From NCBI RefSeq assembly GCF_005239225.2, contig NC_133289.1, positions 1,247,501 to 1,311,500 on the forward strand: 64,000 bases of DNA. Reading direction: 5' to 3'. Below, piece by piece: positions 12,611 through 24,435 of the stretch; within the stretch, counting starts at the first letter, position 1; each line of letters starts with the position of its first letter. The notes under the pieces were generated by a model that was not told the DNA's origin, did no database searches, and saw only the letters and a program-made list of their open reading frames with translations. The translations under genes were made by a program, and so were the position numbers. This DNA comes from Populus alba. Its lineage: Eukaryota > Streptophyta > Magnoliopsida > Malpighiales > Salicaceae.

Positions 12611-13000
12611 GAGCATGTCCAATGGATAAGTTAAATGGAAAGTCAAAAAAAAAAAAAATTAATAGTTTAGCTTTTCTTTGCTTGTTTTGCACACTTGAAG
12701 GGGAAAGCCAAAGAAAATATTAAAATGTCTTTTCTCTTCCACAAATGCTATTTCTATATATCTCTTTAAAGAACCAAAACCAACAAAATGGGGTCATTAA
12801 AAAAATAAACCAATTAAATATAGCAATGTGATAAAAAATAATAATATCAAATTTATTAAAAAATAATAAAATATTTGTTTTTTTCACTCCAATATAAATA
12901 GTTCTTCAAATAATTTTTTTTCATTAGAATTTTTATACTATTTAAAATATTGTTTTATCAATTTAATTTTTAAAAATAACATTTTGCATTGGACAACCTT
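12611..13000. mobile_element. MITE, PIF/Harbinger-like, only in copy A
   Basis: A 390-bp insertion is flanked by the 3-bp duplication TTA (12608-12610 and 13001-13003). Its imperfect inverted ends are GAGCATGTCCAATGG and, reverse-complemented, AAGGTTGTCCAATGC. Copy B shows the empty site (attattagtccttgtctc near 45071-45088). The TTA duplication and the GAGCATNTCCAATG-type end are typical of PIF/Harbinger-derived MITEs. It has no coding capacity. Confidence 0.8.
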
Positions 13001-13003
13001 TTA

Positions 13004-16000
13004 GTGCTTGTCTCACAGTCTAGACAGACAAACACATATTATCTCTCACGCTCACTGTTACATGGCTTTCTAGAGAGAGAAGCGCCGACCTCTCTCTATA
13101 AAGCAAATAAGAAAAAACCAAAGAGAGAACCAAACCTTATGGGGGCTACCCTCGGCTAAATATAGTCGGCGGTAAGCCCCTTAACATCTTTTTAACTTTT
13201 TTTTTCTCCTTTTGTTCATCTTCCCCCTTTTTTTTTTTCAGATCTAGATCTAGTTTTTTTACTAGTTCCTTGAAGTTGTGGCCATAGGTGAAGTGGTTAG
13301 TATGTTTGTAGTATTTGGAGAAGACTTTCCTCCTTTGAGCTGCCAGTGGTTTTTTTTGGGTAAGAATGGGGCTGTAATTTATGGCCGAAATTGGGTTGAT
13401 TTTTGTTGCAGGTTGCTGCTTGTGATGAGGGGAAAGTTCGGATATGTTGCGGGTCTCCTGGAACCTGTTTGTGAGGGAGAAAAGAGAGGCAAGGCAGGGT
13501 TATATGCCGGGCTACTGGTAGCAACGGAGAGTAGATCGGGGGCTGGGTTTTTGGGAGGAGATCGGGTCTGTTGAGGGGCCGGTGATGTCGGCTTCAAAGG
13601 AGGAAGGAGAAAACGGGCAGATGTGGTTTCTTAGCTGGTTTGGCGTCAGTTTCTTTACGGTGCTACTGCTAGTAATAGTGAGGAGATCGGGTGTTTGGAT
13701 TTTGGGGGAAGATCGGGTGATTTATGGACTATCAGTTTGAAAGGAGGAAGAAAGGGACGGCTGGTGTTTCCAGATGGTTTTTGGCATTGGTTTGATGGTG
13801 TGGAGAAAGAGAGTGGCATGGCTGGTGGGTCTGGCAAGGATGGTTCAGGCTGGAGGGAGATCTGGGAAAGGGTAGAAATTAATTTTATTTTTCAGGGTTG
13901 TATGGAATCCTTTGTTTTCAAATTTTAATTTTGGTGGTGATTACCCTAAATTTAACTAGACTCAAAGATTATGGCCTTGACAAGAGCATCTGAGTTCAGT
14001 CTCTTTTCTTTAATAAAAATAAAATAAAAATCATGAACTATAAATACTATATAAATTTTTTTAAACTTTAAATTTAAAATTTTTTCTTTATATATATATA
14101 TTAGAGTTTATATTTTTAAAAATATATTTAAGTACTTTTAAATTTTCTCATGTAAATTAATTCAGAAAATGAAAAATGGAGTATACAGATGCCATAAACC
14201 AAATAGTATCAACTCTTGCATATAAATACAATAAAAAAAGATTTAAGCCTTTCACAAAAAAACCTAAAAATATGTGTAAGAACTATTTGTTGAAACCTAT
14301 GGAGAGAAAATGAGGTTAAATTTCTTGAAATTAAATGTAATTAAGCTTGAATTTAAGGTCAACACTAAGTAGAAATGGATTAAGAAGAAGAAGCAGATTG
14401 GATAAAGAGCCGACGGGAAGAAGAAGCAAACTGCTTGTGGCTGCCTATTTTAGAAACTGAAGTTCTTTTTTCTCTGGTGCAAAACAATACCATTTCTAAA
14501 CAAAAAAAATTGTTGAAGTAAAAAATATGTAAAAAAAATTCATTTATTTAAGCCAACCTTTCAACTTAATAAAATAGCATCATTTATATCCACCAAAAAT
14601 AACAGTAAAATAAAAAATTAATGCATAAACAAAAGCATACAGACATACATTCACACAGAACTTGCAGCCCCAAAGTTTGTTGAAGTAAATGTCTGCCGAC
14701 TACGCTGCTGTGTAACCAGCTTGAGTTGTGTTCCCAATCCTGGTGCCACAAATTTGTGTTTTATTATTTTATAGAGATGGTGATTTATTTAAGGATATTG
14801 TGCAACGCTATGAACTTGAAAATGAAATTTCTGTCACGAAGCAAAATGTGAAACGTTTTTTATACTGCTTAGAAGGAATAGAATAAATAATTTACTGTCT
14901 TCACAAGCTATATACAACTTTATGAAATGTTTATGGTACGTACATATTAACGGTGGGTTATTCCTCTGAATAAGGTCTTTCCCACCAGCTATAGAATAAA
15001 TTAATTTCTCTATTCACAAGCTAAACCTTGAGGGCTTGGTTCCCTGCAGGCTTTAATTTTCTGTATTTCACTTTTGATTGCTAGACTTCTGTACCTTTCT
15101 TTCTGGCCACTCTCTTGATGGACTTTATACCAATTTATCTTCTCAATAGTAGCCAAAAACCATACCTGGATATTATACGTTCAAGAGCATTAATAGTGGG
15201 GATTGTTATATATCACTAAGACCAAAAAATTATAAAGTTTAGACCAAGAAGAACATGCCAAACTTGAATGTGGATAGTGAATGGAAGATATAAAGAGTCT
15301 ACATGATACAAGATCAAGATCCTTAAAACAAGAAATAAATGGGTAGTTATCTTGAATAAGGTGGACGTATACTTACTAGAAGTTATCTTAAATAAGGTGA
15401 TTGTATAATTACTAGTAGTTATTGGAAGTTATCTTGAATTTTTCTATAATTTAAAGAGGAAGGCAAAACAACGACAACTGCATTGCAGTTTTATCAAGTT
15501 CACAGGATCTTTAAAATCTATTTATCAAGTAGGCATTTAATTGTAGGTTAATAAAAGTAAGTGATTGCTTGTAGGCAATAATTCTATGGACAATACATTT
15601 GTAGGTGATAGAACACTAGAAGATAACTCTGTAGGTGATAATCAAGTAGGCTTGCAATTTTCTTTGTAATCAGTATTAATTCCATAAACCAAAAATATTA
15701 AAAATATCTATTATCTAGGAGTTTCAATTAATGAATGTAATTAGAGTATGAATCACTATGAATTTGAGCTACTATTTGTGTGAAAATAGATATAATCATA
15801 TTGATACTTATATAACTTTGTAATATAAATTTAAAATTATGTGAGTAGATCTATAATTAAATCTAGAGTTTGAATCAATTAACTTAAAACTCGAATTTTA
15901 AGGTTGTAATATCATTTTAATTGAGGCAGACACAGCAGAACCTACACCAAACAAGAAATATGTTGTTTAATTATAATTTGCAGTTAACTGAGCTGTTTTA

Positions 16001-16487
16001 CAATTCCTGTTTCCTGAAAATTTGGGTTATGAATTAGTATCTAGATACCTTACTTTGGTATAATTTCTCAAAACAATATCACAAGCACAGAACTTTGATA
16101 TTGAACTCCTGTGTAGAATGATGATTACTTACAAGTTACAAAACAGAGGATATGTTGTTCTTTCAGAATGATTCACTCTCTCTTGTCACAAGGCAAAACT
16201 TTATGCTGCAGGCTTCTAGATAACCCGTGATTATCATGGTCACACTTACTGTTTTGGAAGAAATTCTTCATTAGTACATCTAATTAGTAAAGTGAAGTAA
16301 AACATTCATTTTGTGTTATGTTTTTTGCTGTTAATTTCCATTTACTCTTTTGAGATTTCTTTTCAAGATTCTCGTGAGATTTTTAATTTGTGTTAATTAG
16401 AAATAATGTAATTTTATTGATGAAAACAAATTAGTGTTAATTTGTGTTAATTAGAAAACAAATTTCTCATACAAAACTTTATTCAAA
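13004..16487. other. Non-coding flank of copy A, duplicated in copy B
   Basis: It matches 45070-48802 through most of its length. No protein could be recognised. The G-rich part (13260-13930) has short open frames but carries three GATCGGGT repeats, and copy B has lost segments of it, which argues against coding. A minus-strand frame near 15070-15200 (copy B 47394-47576) is shared by both copies but has no features of a known family. 15590-15650 has repeated tgtaggtgata phrases. Confidence 0.6.
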
Positions 16488-16795
16488 CACTACCAAAAAA
16501 TTAACAAATAAAAATAGAAACACTAATGGATGTTTCCGTTGGTAAATTGTTCACTTCTCTCTAACACTGTTTATCATGTTAATTACAAAAGGTATCACTG
16601 ATGGATTAATTTCATAAATATTTTTTAGAGAGCTCTTGAACTATTCACTTCTCAATTGCACTATTAATTAGTGTTCTTTACATATTAAATCACTGACGAA
16701 TTAAAAATTCATTAGTGATACATAGGGGTTTCTGAATTTTTTTTATTCAATTGAAAATTTAAATTAAATATTACAGACGAAATCATTGATAAAAT

Positions 16796-19242
16796 TTTAG
16801 CACATCAAATCCGTGTGGCATCCGATGGTAATTTTTCATTTGTTTTGCTGATTTAGTTCTTTGGAGTTGCCACCTAGTATTTTTATCACTACGAACCCTA
16901 ACTGGTCTTTCAGAGATTCTAAGGAAAGGGACTGGTTGCGTAAAGGGAAGGTATTAGCACTCCTAGTACGCCCTACCTAAGGTAAGCTGCTTAGTGTTTG
17001 GTTTGCTTTATAATTGCTACGGTGTTGATGTTTTGTAATCCCATCAATTTTTTTAGGTTTGATTCAAACAAAATTTATTAGGATAGAAATCCAAGGAGAT
17101 TTCATGTGTTTTGAAAGCTCATTTTTCCCTTAGTATTTCAAGAGTTTTGCAACTCGTAAATCTTAAGGATGAGGGACAAAAATTTTAGAAATCTAAGGAA
17201 ATTCAAGGCGCTTTAAAAGCCTATTTTTTTGCCTTAGTGTTTCATACTCTCACGGCTCGTAAACCATGGAGTAAAATTGAAATATCCTCGATTATAATCA
17301 AGGCTTATTTCAAGGATGTTTGATGACTTATTATTCCTAGAAAATTATTTTGGATATTTACCACTTAGGGTTTCTTTATCCAAATATTAACAGTGAATAA
17401 TAACAAGTTATTCCCAATAATATTTTGGATATTCATCCCTTTAGGATTTCTTTATCCAAACATTAACGGTGAATAATAAATGAATCCCCCTCAAAAATAA
17501 GATTTTTGTATTTTTTGAAATATTGGCCAATACCCTTTGGAGTTTTATAAACATGTTATAAAATTCAGAAATGCAAGAAAAATAATTTTTTTATTGTGTT
17601 TAAGAAATCCTTGCGACAACACATTTTTGACAGTTCAAATATTCATTTTTTTTTAAGACATTAAAAAAACATGTTAGGGTATTGGTCGTATGCAACATAT
17701 AAGAAAATATTTTTTTTGATATATATGTATATTTGTCACATCACGTCAAAAAACCAGGTATTTTAATACGGGATTGATATTTTTTTTACAACAAAAAAAA
17801 ATCCAGACCTTGAAATAAACATGCCAGAAAATAAGTCTCTTTCCCTTTCTTTTATTTTTTATTTTAAAAAAAAAATAGGTCCGACCTTAATGAAAGCTGA
17901 TGAGTTACTGTTCAAGTGAATTAAATTTCACTTGAACAGTAACACATGCAACCAAAAAATACATGCAGAACTGAATAACAGACCTGGAGAAAAATGAAGG
18001 AGCTGCAGCGACGTTGAAGGCGTGCTGGCTGGTCTGTCCATGTTCGTCTGTTCCAGCTCTTTTCCTTTTTGTTCTCTTCTTGCGTCGATCTCCTTTCTGG
18101 TCAGGCAGCGGCTGGAGGCAAAGTGGAGGGAGACTACTGGTTGCTACTCATGAAAGAAGTCTCTCCTCGCTGTTCACGGTGGAGCCAGGTTTGCCGCAGT
18201 GCTGGACATGTTGCAGACACGGTGCTGATGAGGAAAAACTGGCAAGGTGCAAGGCTGTCACGGTAAAGGGCGGCGTCTCTTAGAGAGAGATTCAACAGCC
18301 CAGGGGGTGCACCTTCTCTGTTTCTAAACCGAGAACAAATGGAAGATAGTGGTGTGGCTGGTTTAGGCGGTCAGTTCCTGGAGAGAAAAATAAACATGGG
18401 CAGTTCCTAGGTTTCACCAAGGAAAGGGGTATGTCTAGTTTGTCCTTGGCAAAGAAAGGGAGGTTGGCCGAGAGATGGAATGGGGACCAACGGGAAAGGG
18501 AGAAGAAAGGAGCTAAAATGGCCGGTTAGCAAAGGGAAATGAGAGGTGACTTCTGTGTAGAGAAAAGGAGGGGAGAGTGTGCGGCTGAAGGGAGAAGGGA
18601 AGCTTGTGTGCAGAGGGAAAGTTTTGGCTGAGGAAGGGGCAGTGACGAATGTGAGAGGGAGAGCGCTGGGTCTCAAAGTTTGCTGGGGAAAGCAGCAGTA
18701 AAGGAGGAAGGTAGGAGGCTGTGTGTGGGGATCTAGAAGGTGGGTTAATCGAAAAAAAGATATGGTGAGATGACCCCGGGGAAAGGCTGCTTAGGTTTTT
18801 TCTTTTTGGTAGAGATGGGGAGTGTGTCGCGGCCTCTTCAAGATGATTTTAGGTTTTCTTGGGTTTCCTCATTTTTTTTATTCTCTCTTTGTAAATTTTA
18901 TATTCCTTTTTTATTATTACTGGATGTTTATTTATATAGAAAATCTCTATATGTGTTATTTAAAAAAATATTGCAAAGATTGTCTTCTATAACCATCACT
19001 AACAAATCCCATATATATGGTATTTTTTATTGCATTGATTATTTTTCATAACCAGCAAGAATCAAATCATATATCTATGGTATTTTATATTGCAGTAATT
19101 ATATATGATTTAATAATTATTTCATTGACATATTGCTTCCTTAATATTAGCCTTGATGCTTTATGTTATCGCCACATGTAAACCCTTATTAATTTATTTG
19201 TGAAAATTTATCGAAACATGGGTCAAAAATTGGGTAGCAACA
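16796..19242 (-). mobile_element. 3' LTR of the nested retrotransposon
   Basis: The right end reads TGTTGCTACCC on the minus strand (19242) and the left end has decayed (tttagcacatc where 27196 has tgtcgcacatc). Landmarks on the minus strand: TATA box at about 18930-18939, CAG|GT junction at 17986/17985, 40-bp palindrome at 17904-17943, and the conserved U5 block with TTGCCACCTAG (forward) at about 16873. It is the same family as 27196-29912 and 30498-32920. Confidence 0.85.
17904..17943. repeat. 40-bp palindrome, conserved in three LTRs
   Basis: GTTACTGTTCAAGTGAA is mirrored by TTCACTTGAACAGTAAC around a 6-nt centre. Equivalent palindromes lie at 28306-28345 and 31819-31858, always 40-50 nt downstream of the CAG|GT junction. 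Confidence 0.85.
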
Positions 19243-19258
19243 GATGCCCTCTCTTTAC
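19243..19258 (-). promoter_or_regulatory. Polypurine tract next to the 3' LTR
   Basis: On the minus strand it reads GTAAAGAGAGGGCATC immediately before the LTR. The younger element has AAAGAGGGGGCATC in the same position (57785-57798). It is the presumed plus-strand primer site of reverse transcription. Confidence 0.7.
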
Positions 19259-19379
19259 AATGCTTACGAAGCAAAACTCCTCAATGTTTTGCATAGTAAG
19301 CTTGTAAAGAAAAAAAGTCTTCCTTACTGGCTGAGTGATCCACTCATCCAAGGACTTCACTTTTAAAAAAAAAAAAAAA

Positions 19380-20990
19380 AAATTAGTCTATTTTCACGGG
19401 CGACCTACCCACACACACTCAACCTCGTCTATTTTCAGGGCCAACCTGCCCATATACTCATGCTGGTCTATTTTCACGGGCAACCTGCCCTTTTGATTGG
19501 GTTAAACTAAGATCTCATCTAGTAATCCCCTTTAACTCGAAGCAAAGTTGATGTGTAGCTCAATCAATCTGAAATCCCATTTGGTAATTCCCTTTAACCA
19601 AAGCTAAACTATGTATGTGGTTGGGTTAACTTGAGATCTCATTTAGCGATCTCCTTTAACCACAACCAATATAAAAATATATGTGTTATCTCATTATGAT
19701 GGGTGACCTACCCAAAATGAAAGATGGTCTCATTATGAAAAGATGGTCTCATTATGGCGGGTGATCTACCCAAGTGGAAAAGGGAAAAAATGGTCTCATT
19801 CTTATGGGTGACCTACCCAAGGGAAGAATAATCTCATTATAATGGGTGACCTACCTAAGTAAAAAAAATAAAAAAGATGGAGAATGGTCTCATTCTAATG
19901 GGTGACCTACCTAGAAAAAATGATGGTCTCATTGTGATGGGTGACCTACCCAAGTGAAAAAGGGAAATAGTGGTCTCATTCTTATAGGTGACTTACCTGG
20001 TGGAAGAATGATCTTATTATAATGGGTGACCTACCTAGATTAAAAAAAAAATGGAGAATAGTCTCATTCTAATGGGTGACCTACCCACATGAAAGATAAA
20101 AGGATTCTAGATAGGGGTCTCAATATCTGGAGACCTACCCGTTTTAAAAAATTTAGAACCACTCCATGTTTTTTTTTTTTTGAAAAACTCCATGCTTTTT
20201 TTCTAGGAAACAGTCTCAATATCGGGTGACTGGCCCTTTTAAAATTCTTAGAAAACTCCACGCTTTCCTAAGAAACGGTTTCAATATCAGGTGACCTGCC
20301 CATCTTAAAATTCTTAGAAAACTCCATGCTTTTCTAAGAAATGGTTTCAATATCAGGTAACCAGCCCCTCTTAAAATTCTTAGAAAACTCCACGCTTTTC
20401 TAAGAAATGGTCTCAATATTGGGTGACTTGCCCATCTTAAAATTCTTAGAAAACTCCACCATTTTCTAAGAAACGGTCTCAATATCAAGTGACATGCCCA
20501 TCTTAAAATTCTTAGAAAACTCCACGCTTTTCTAAGAAATGGTTTCAATATCAGGTAACCGACCTCTCTTAAAATTCTGAGAAAACTCCACGCTTTTCTA
20601 AGAAATGGTCTCAATATCGGGTGACCGGCCCATCTTAAAATTCTTAGAAAACTCCACGCTTTTCTAAGAAATGGTCTCAACATCAAGTCACCGGCCCCTC
20701 TTAAAATTCTTAGAAAACTCCACGCTTTTCTAAGAAATGGTCTCAATATCGCGTGACCGGCCCATCTTAAAATTCTTAAAAAACTCCACGCTTTTCTAAG
20801 AAATGGTCTCAAAATTGGGTGACCGACCCTCTTAAAATTCTTAGAAAACTCCATGCTTTTCTAAGAGATGATCTCAAAATCAGGTGACCAACCCCTCTTA
20901 AAATTCTTAGAAAACACCATGCTTTTCTAAGAAACAAACTTAACATCGGGTGACTGGCTCCTCTTAAAATTCTTAAAGAAAACATCGTAC
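19380..20990 (-). repeat. 3' tandem-repeat region with hairpin arrays
   Basis: Three modules are seen, in forward coordinates: GGGC-AACCT-GCCC-type hairpins at about 19395-19490; single GAGATC/GATCTC and GAAATC/AATTCC hairpins at about 19510-19660; about ten TGGGT-GACCT-ACCCA units at about 19700-20090; then a 66-bp repeat at about 20236-20990 (about 11 copies), each with CTTAGAAAA ... TTTTCTAAG and a GGGTGACCGGCCC core. Hypervariable tandem repeats before the 3' LTR are known in Tat/Ogre elements. Because 66 is a multiple of three, a minus-strand frame of 212 codons stays open (20216-20854) with a 22-residue repeat; I regard this as a by-product. Confidence 0.85.
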
Positions 20991-21131
20991 CTTGAGGAAA
21001 TGAAGCAGTGTTGGTTTACAATCCCTATCCTTTTCTGTAGTTCCATTGACCTGAGATTTTGTACCTCAGCGGTTTCCTAAAACTTGGAACTATATTGGCT
21101 TTCGTCACACCTTTTCCTGCCAGGTTAGTGT

Positions 21132-23049
21132 TGTTGCTACCCAATTTTTGACCCATATTTTTTATAAATTTTCAGAAAAAATCAAAAATAGCAAAAAAAC
21201 AAAGAAAAAACCACAAAAATGCATTTTTGATATATTTGCATTGTTTTTAGCATTTTCAACGTTAACTCAAAAGAATTTAAATTTTCAAAGGTATTTGGAA
21301 CGCGTTCAATTTTTAATGCGTAAATTTTATGATCACTGATTTTTCTTGTTGAGTTGATGTTGATATTGCTCACTTTAAAAAATACAAAAAATAAGAAACA
21401 TCAAAATTTACAAAAAAAAAAAAAAGAAAAGGAAAAGGAAAGAAAAAGTTGAGGGACTAGTTTGAAAACCTAGCAAAACTTTTCCTATAAATACAATGCT
21501 ATAGTGAAAAGAAAAGAAGGGGACAAAATTTTTAGATGGGAGAGAAAACATTTAGGGAGATGAAAAATGGTGAAAAAAAGAAAAGGAAAAGAAAACCTAA
21601 AAAAACCTAATCTTCTCCACTTGGCTGCCGCCTCCCTCTCCCTTTGAAACCACAAAAGCCAGAGCAGCCACAACTCCCCCCACATGAGCAACCACCTCTC
21701 CCTCTCCCGAAAAACCAGAAAAAGCTCCCTCATTTTCCTTCTACTAGCCGGCCACAGATAGCCCCTCATTCTCCAAAACCAGAGCAGCCAACTGCTCACT
21801 TCCTCTGTCAAAAACAGAGACCGGCCACCCGTTTGCCTTAAAAAAACAAAGGCACCGTCCCTAGCCTCTCCATCAGCCCTCCTCATCCTCTGTTTTCTTC
21901 CCCAAAACTGTTCCCTTGCTTTGTGACCCAAAGCTAGCCGGCCGCGCCCCTCCACTAGCCGCCGATCTCCCTCGCGGCCAAGATGACATCGCCGCCCACT
22001 GACTCAGGCGACTACAGCGCCACAAAAACACCCTAGCGCCACCGTCAGCTCCAGCATCACCAAGGACACCGCCAGTAACCCACCACCAGCAAACCCTTCA
22101 GCAACCAGTCCTCCTTCGATTCAAACCCGTGTAGCAGATCTGGACCGAGACCCAGCCGCCATCAACGCCGATGATGCCCAACAACCAGATGCGCTACAGG
22201 GATGAACTCTCGGGCAACAAACCGTGATAGACCCGAAGGAACCGTATTTGAGAAAAAGTGAAACTAAAACAGACTGTTGCTTGCGTTTTTTGGTTTTCTG
22301 CAGGTAACGGTGTTGCTCACAACCGACAGGAGAGTGAAGAGGGGAGGAAACCATCACGGATCGCCCCCCGGTTCTCTGGATTTCACGGCGGCGCATGGAC
22401 CCACGCGCCGCCACTGTTTCCATGCCCAGAAACCTTCCAGCACTGTTACGGGCCTTCCCTGCAGTTACTGTAGATTTTTGGGTTTTTTATTTTGTAATTT
22501 TTGAATTGTATTTGATTTATTTTTGAATTTTCGTTATTTGTTTTACATGTAAAAAAGAATGTATAAAAGAAATAATAAGAAGAAAAGAGATGTGTGTGTG
22601 TGTGTTTGTATTTTTATTTATGTTATTGAATTATAAAAATTAAAAAAGACAAAAAAGAATTTAGTTTTAAATTTGAATATGATTAAATATCTAAGGACAA
22701 ATAAAATTATGTTATATTTTCCAAGAAAATGTAAGAACATGTTTCTACATATATTCTGGGATTTAATAACTAATTTATTAAAGCCTTAAGAATTTGATTA
22801 ATATTTTAAATTTTCAAATCACATCAAACCACAAAGCAGCTTACCTTAGGTAGGGTGTGCTAGGGGTGCTAATACCTTCCCTAGCTATAACTAGTCCCTT
22901 ACCCACAAATCTTTGACCACGACCAATAAATCTGGGTTTCCTAGGAACCCTTAATAAATACTAGGTGACGACTCCCAAGACCCCAAATCAAGCAAAGACA
23001 ACGAAAAATCACTAAAGTCGAATCGCCGCGCAGATTTTGACGTGCGACA
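21132..23049 (+). mobile_element. Solo LTR, TGTTGC family (short subfamily)
   Basis: TGTTGCTACCC at 21132 to GTGCGACA at 23049, with a perfect target duplication AGTGT (21127-21131, 23050-23054). TATA CTATAAATA at 21485-21493, CAG|GT at 22302/22303, GC hairpin at 22387-22412, GT microsatellite at about 22593-22607, U5 block at about 22838-22905. It is inserted between the 3' tandem repeats and the integrase of the older retrotransposon and is a close relative of 6435-8301. Confidence 0.9.
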
Positions 23050-24435
23050 AGTGTTAAGACAATATAATATGCATGTTTTTTTGTTACTTACTTTAAAAAA
23101 AAAAAAACATAGATCTCCCTTTTCGTTGTAGACTTCTTGAGCTCCTGTTTCCATTTGTTTGTTTGACCCGTCCTCTTGAACCAGAATATGATCCACGCAC
23201 TATACTTCTTTTATGGGGCCTTTTCTTACTCCATTGAGTATTGTCTTTTCCATTTTTGAGAAATTATTTTCTAAGAGGAAAACTCAAAAATTTTTGTTTT
23301 TTTTCATGAAAACTAAAACTTTCAATCATATTTTGTTTTAAGCAACTCTTATAAAAGGTGTTTTAGAAGTTATTTGATGATACCCCTTTAGGTTTTGGTT
23401 CACTATAAACCCCTATGTGCATGTTTTGCCCCCAGTGTGGTATGCAATACCTATCAGGTTTAAATTTGGTTTAGATCCCTCCAATTTGAGAATCGATGGA
23501 GTCATCTCCTTAGTTATGTATAAAAACAGTTCTTTTAAGTAAAAGATTTTGAATGCTATGCGATCATGCACTTTATAAAGAAAAGGTTCTTTATAGAGAG
23601 AATTCATGGCCGAACTTTATTTCATTGATCGGGAAGCATAGTATTTCTTTATAGAGTCAGCATTCACATGTCTAACTAGATGTTCTCCATCCATTCTAGA
23701 TAACAATAAAGCTCTTCCCGAGGTAAAAGATCTCCTAGTAAAAGCAATATTTTCTTCAGTACAAGATCTCATGGAATCCTCGAGGTCGAACCTTTTTATC
23801 ATATAATTTGGCCATTCTTCTTTGGTATAGTTGAGAATGGCAGATTACAGCTATCCTCTTTCACTTATCAGATTCAACTATTCATATCTAACTTTTACTC
23901 ACTCTACCTCTTTTAGCTCAAAGTCTATCAATACTCTTAATGAGGGGATTTCAACTTCTAAAAGTATTATCGCCTTCATTTCATATATCAATGTATACAA
24001 GGCGACTCTTATTGAGGTTCGGATTGCAGTGTGGTACGTGTGAAGGGCAAATGACAACATCTCATACCAATCATTGTAAGTGACTACCATTTTCTAAATA
24101 ATCTTCTTGATATTTTTGGTAGCAGCTTCTACTGCATTATTCATCTTCGACCTATATGGTGAGGAATTGGCATACTTGATTCTTTCATTTAGCGCAGAGT
24201 TCTATTATCATCCTACTATTGAAGTTCTGGGCATTATTAATTTTTCTAGTGGACCATATCGACAGATCAAATATCTTTCCATAAATTTATTCACCACTTT
24301 TTTTTTCACGTCATCCAAACATCTCAACAAAGTTTCGTCAGATGATTTCTTATACAAAGTTTCCCCATCAAGATAGAAATCCATTGCCAAACTCCTCAAA
24401 GTCTTCTTGTCGATTGTGGATGCACCCATGGGATA
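23050..24435 (-). pseudogene. Integrase region of Tat/Ogre-like pol (decayed)
   Basis: Translated from the minus strand in several frames: a YPMGAST...LYKK segment (about 24330-24435) that precedes the integrase zinc domain; a NNAVEAATKN segment (about 24120-24150) carrying the expected catalytic glutamate of the DDE core; VVTYNDWYEMLSFALHTYHT (about 24030-24090); then RALLLSRMDGEHLVRHVNAD near 23640-23740, typical of the C-terminal end of this lineage's pol. Frameshifts and stops separate the pieces and the first part of the catalytic core is not readable. Between 23050 and about 23610 I see no domain. Confidence 0.75.

Noticed and set aside
13278..13928. Possible small G-rich gene upstream of copy A
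   Set aside because: Copy B has lost about 320 bp of it and the frame is not kept; no domain is seen.
20216..20854. A 212-residue repeat protein on the minus strand
   Set aside because: It is explained by a 66-bp tandem repeat in a retrotransposon 3' region; no start context, signal or family match. Kept only as a finding.
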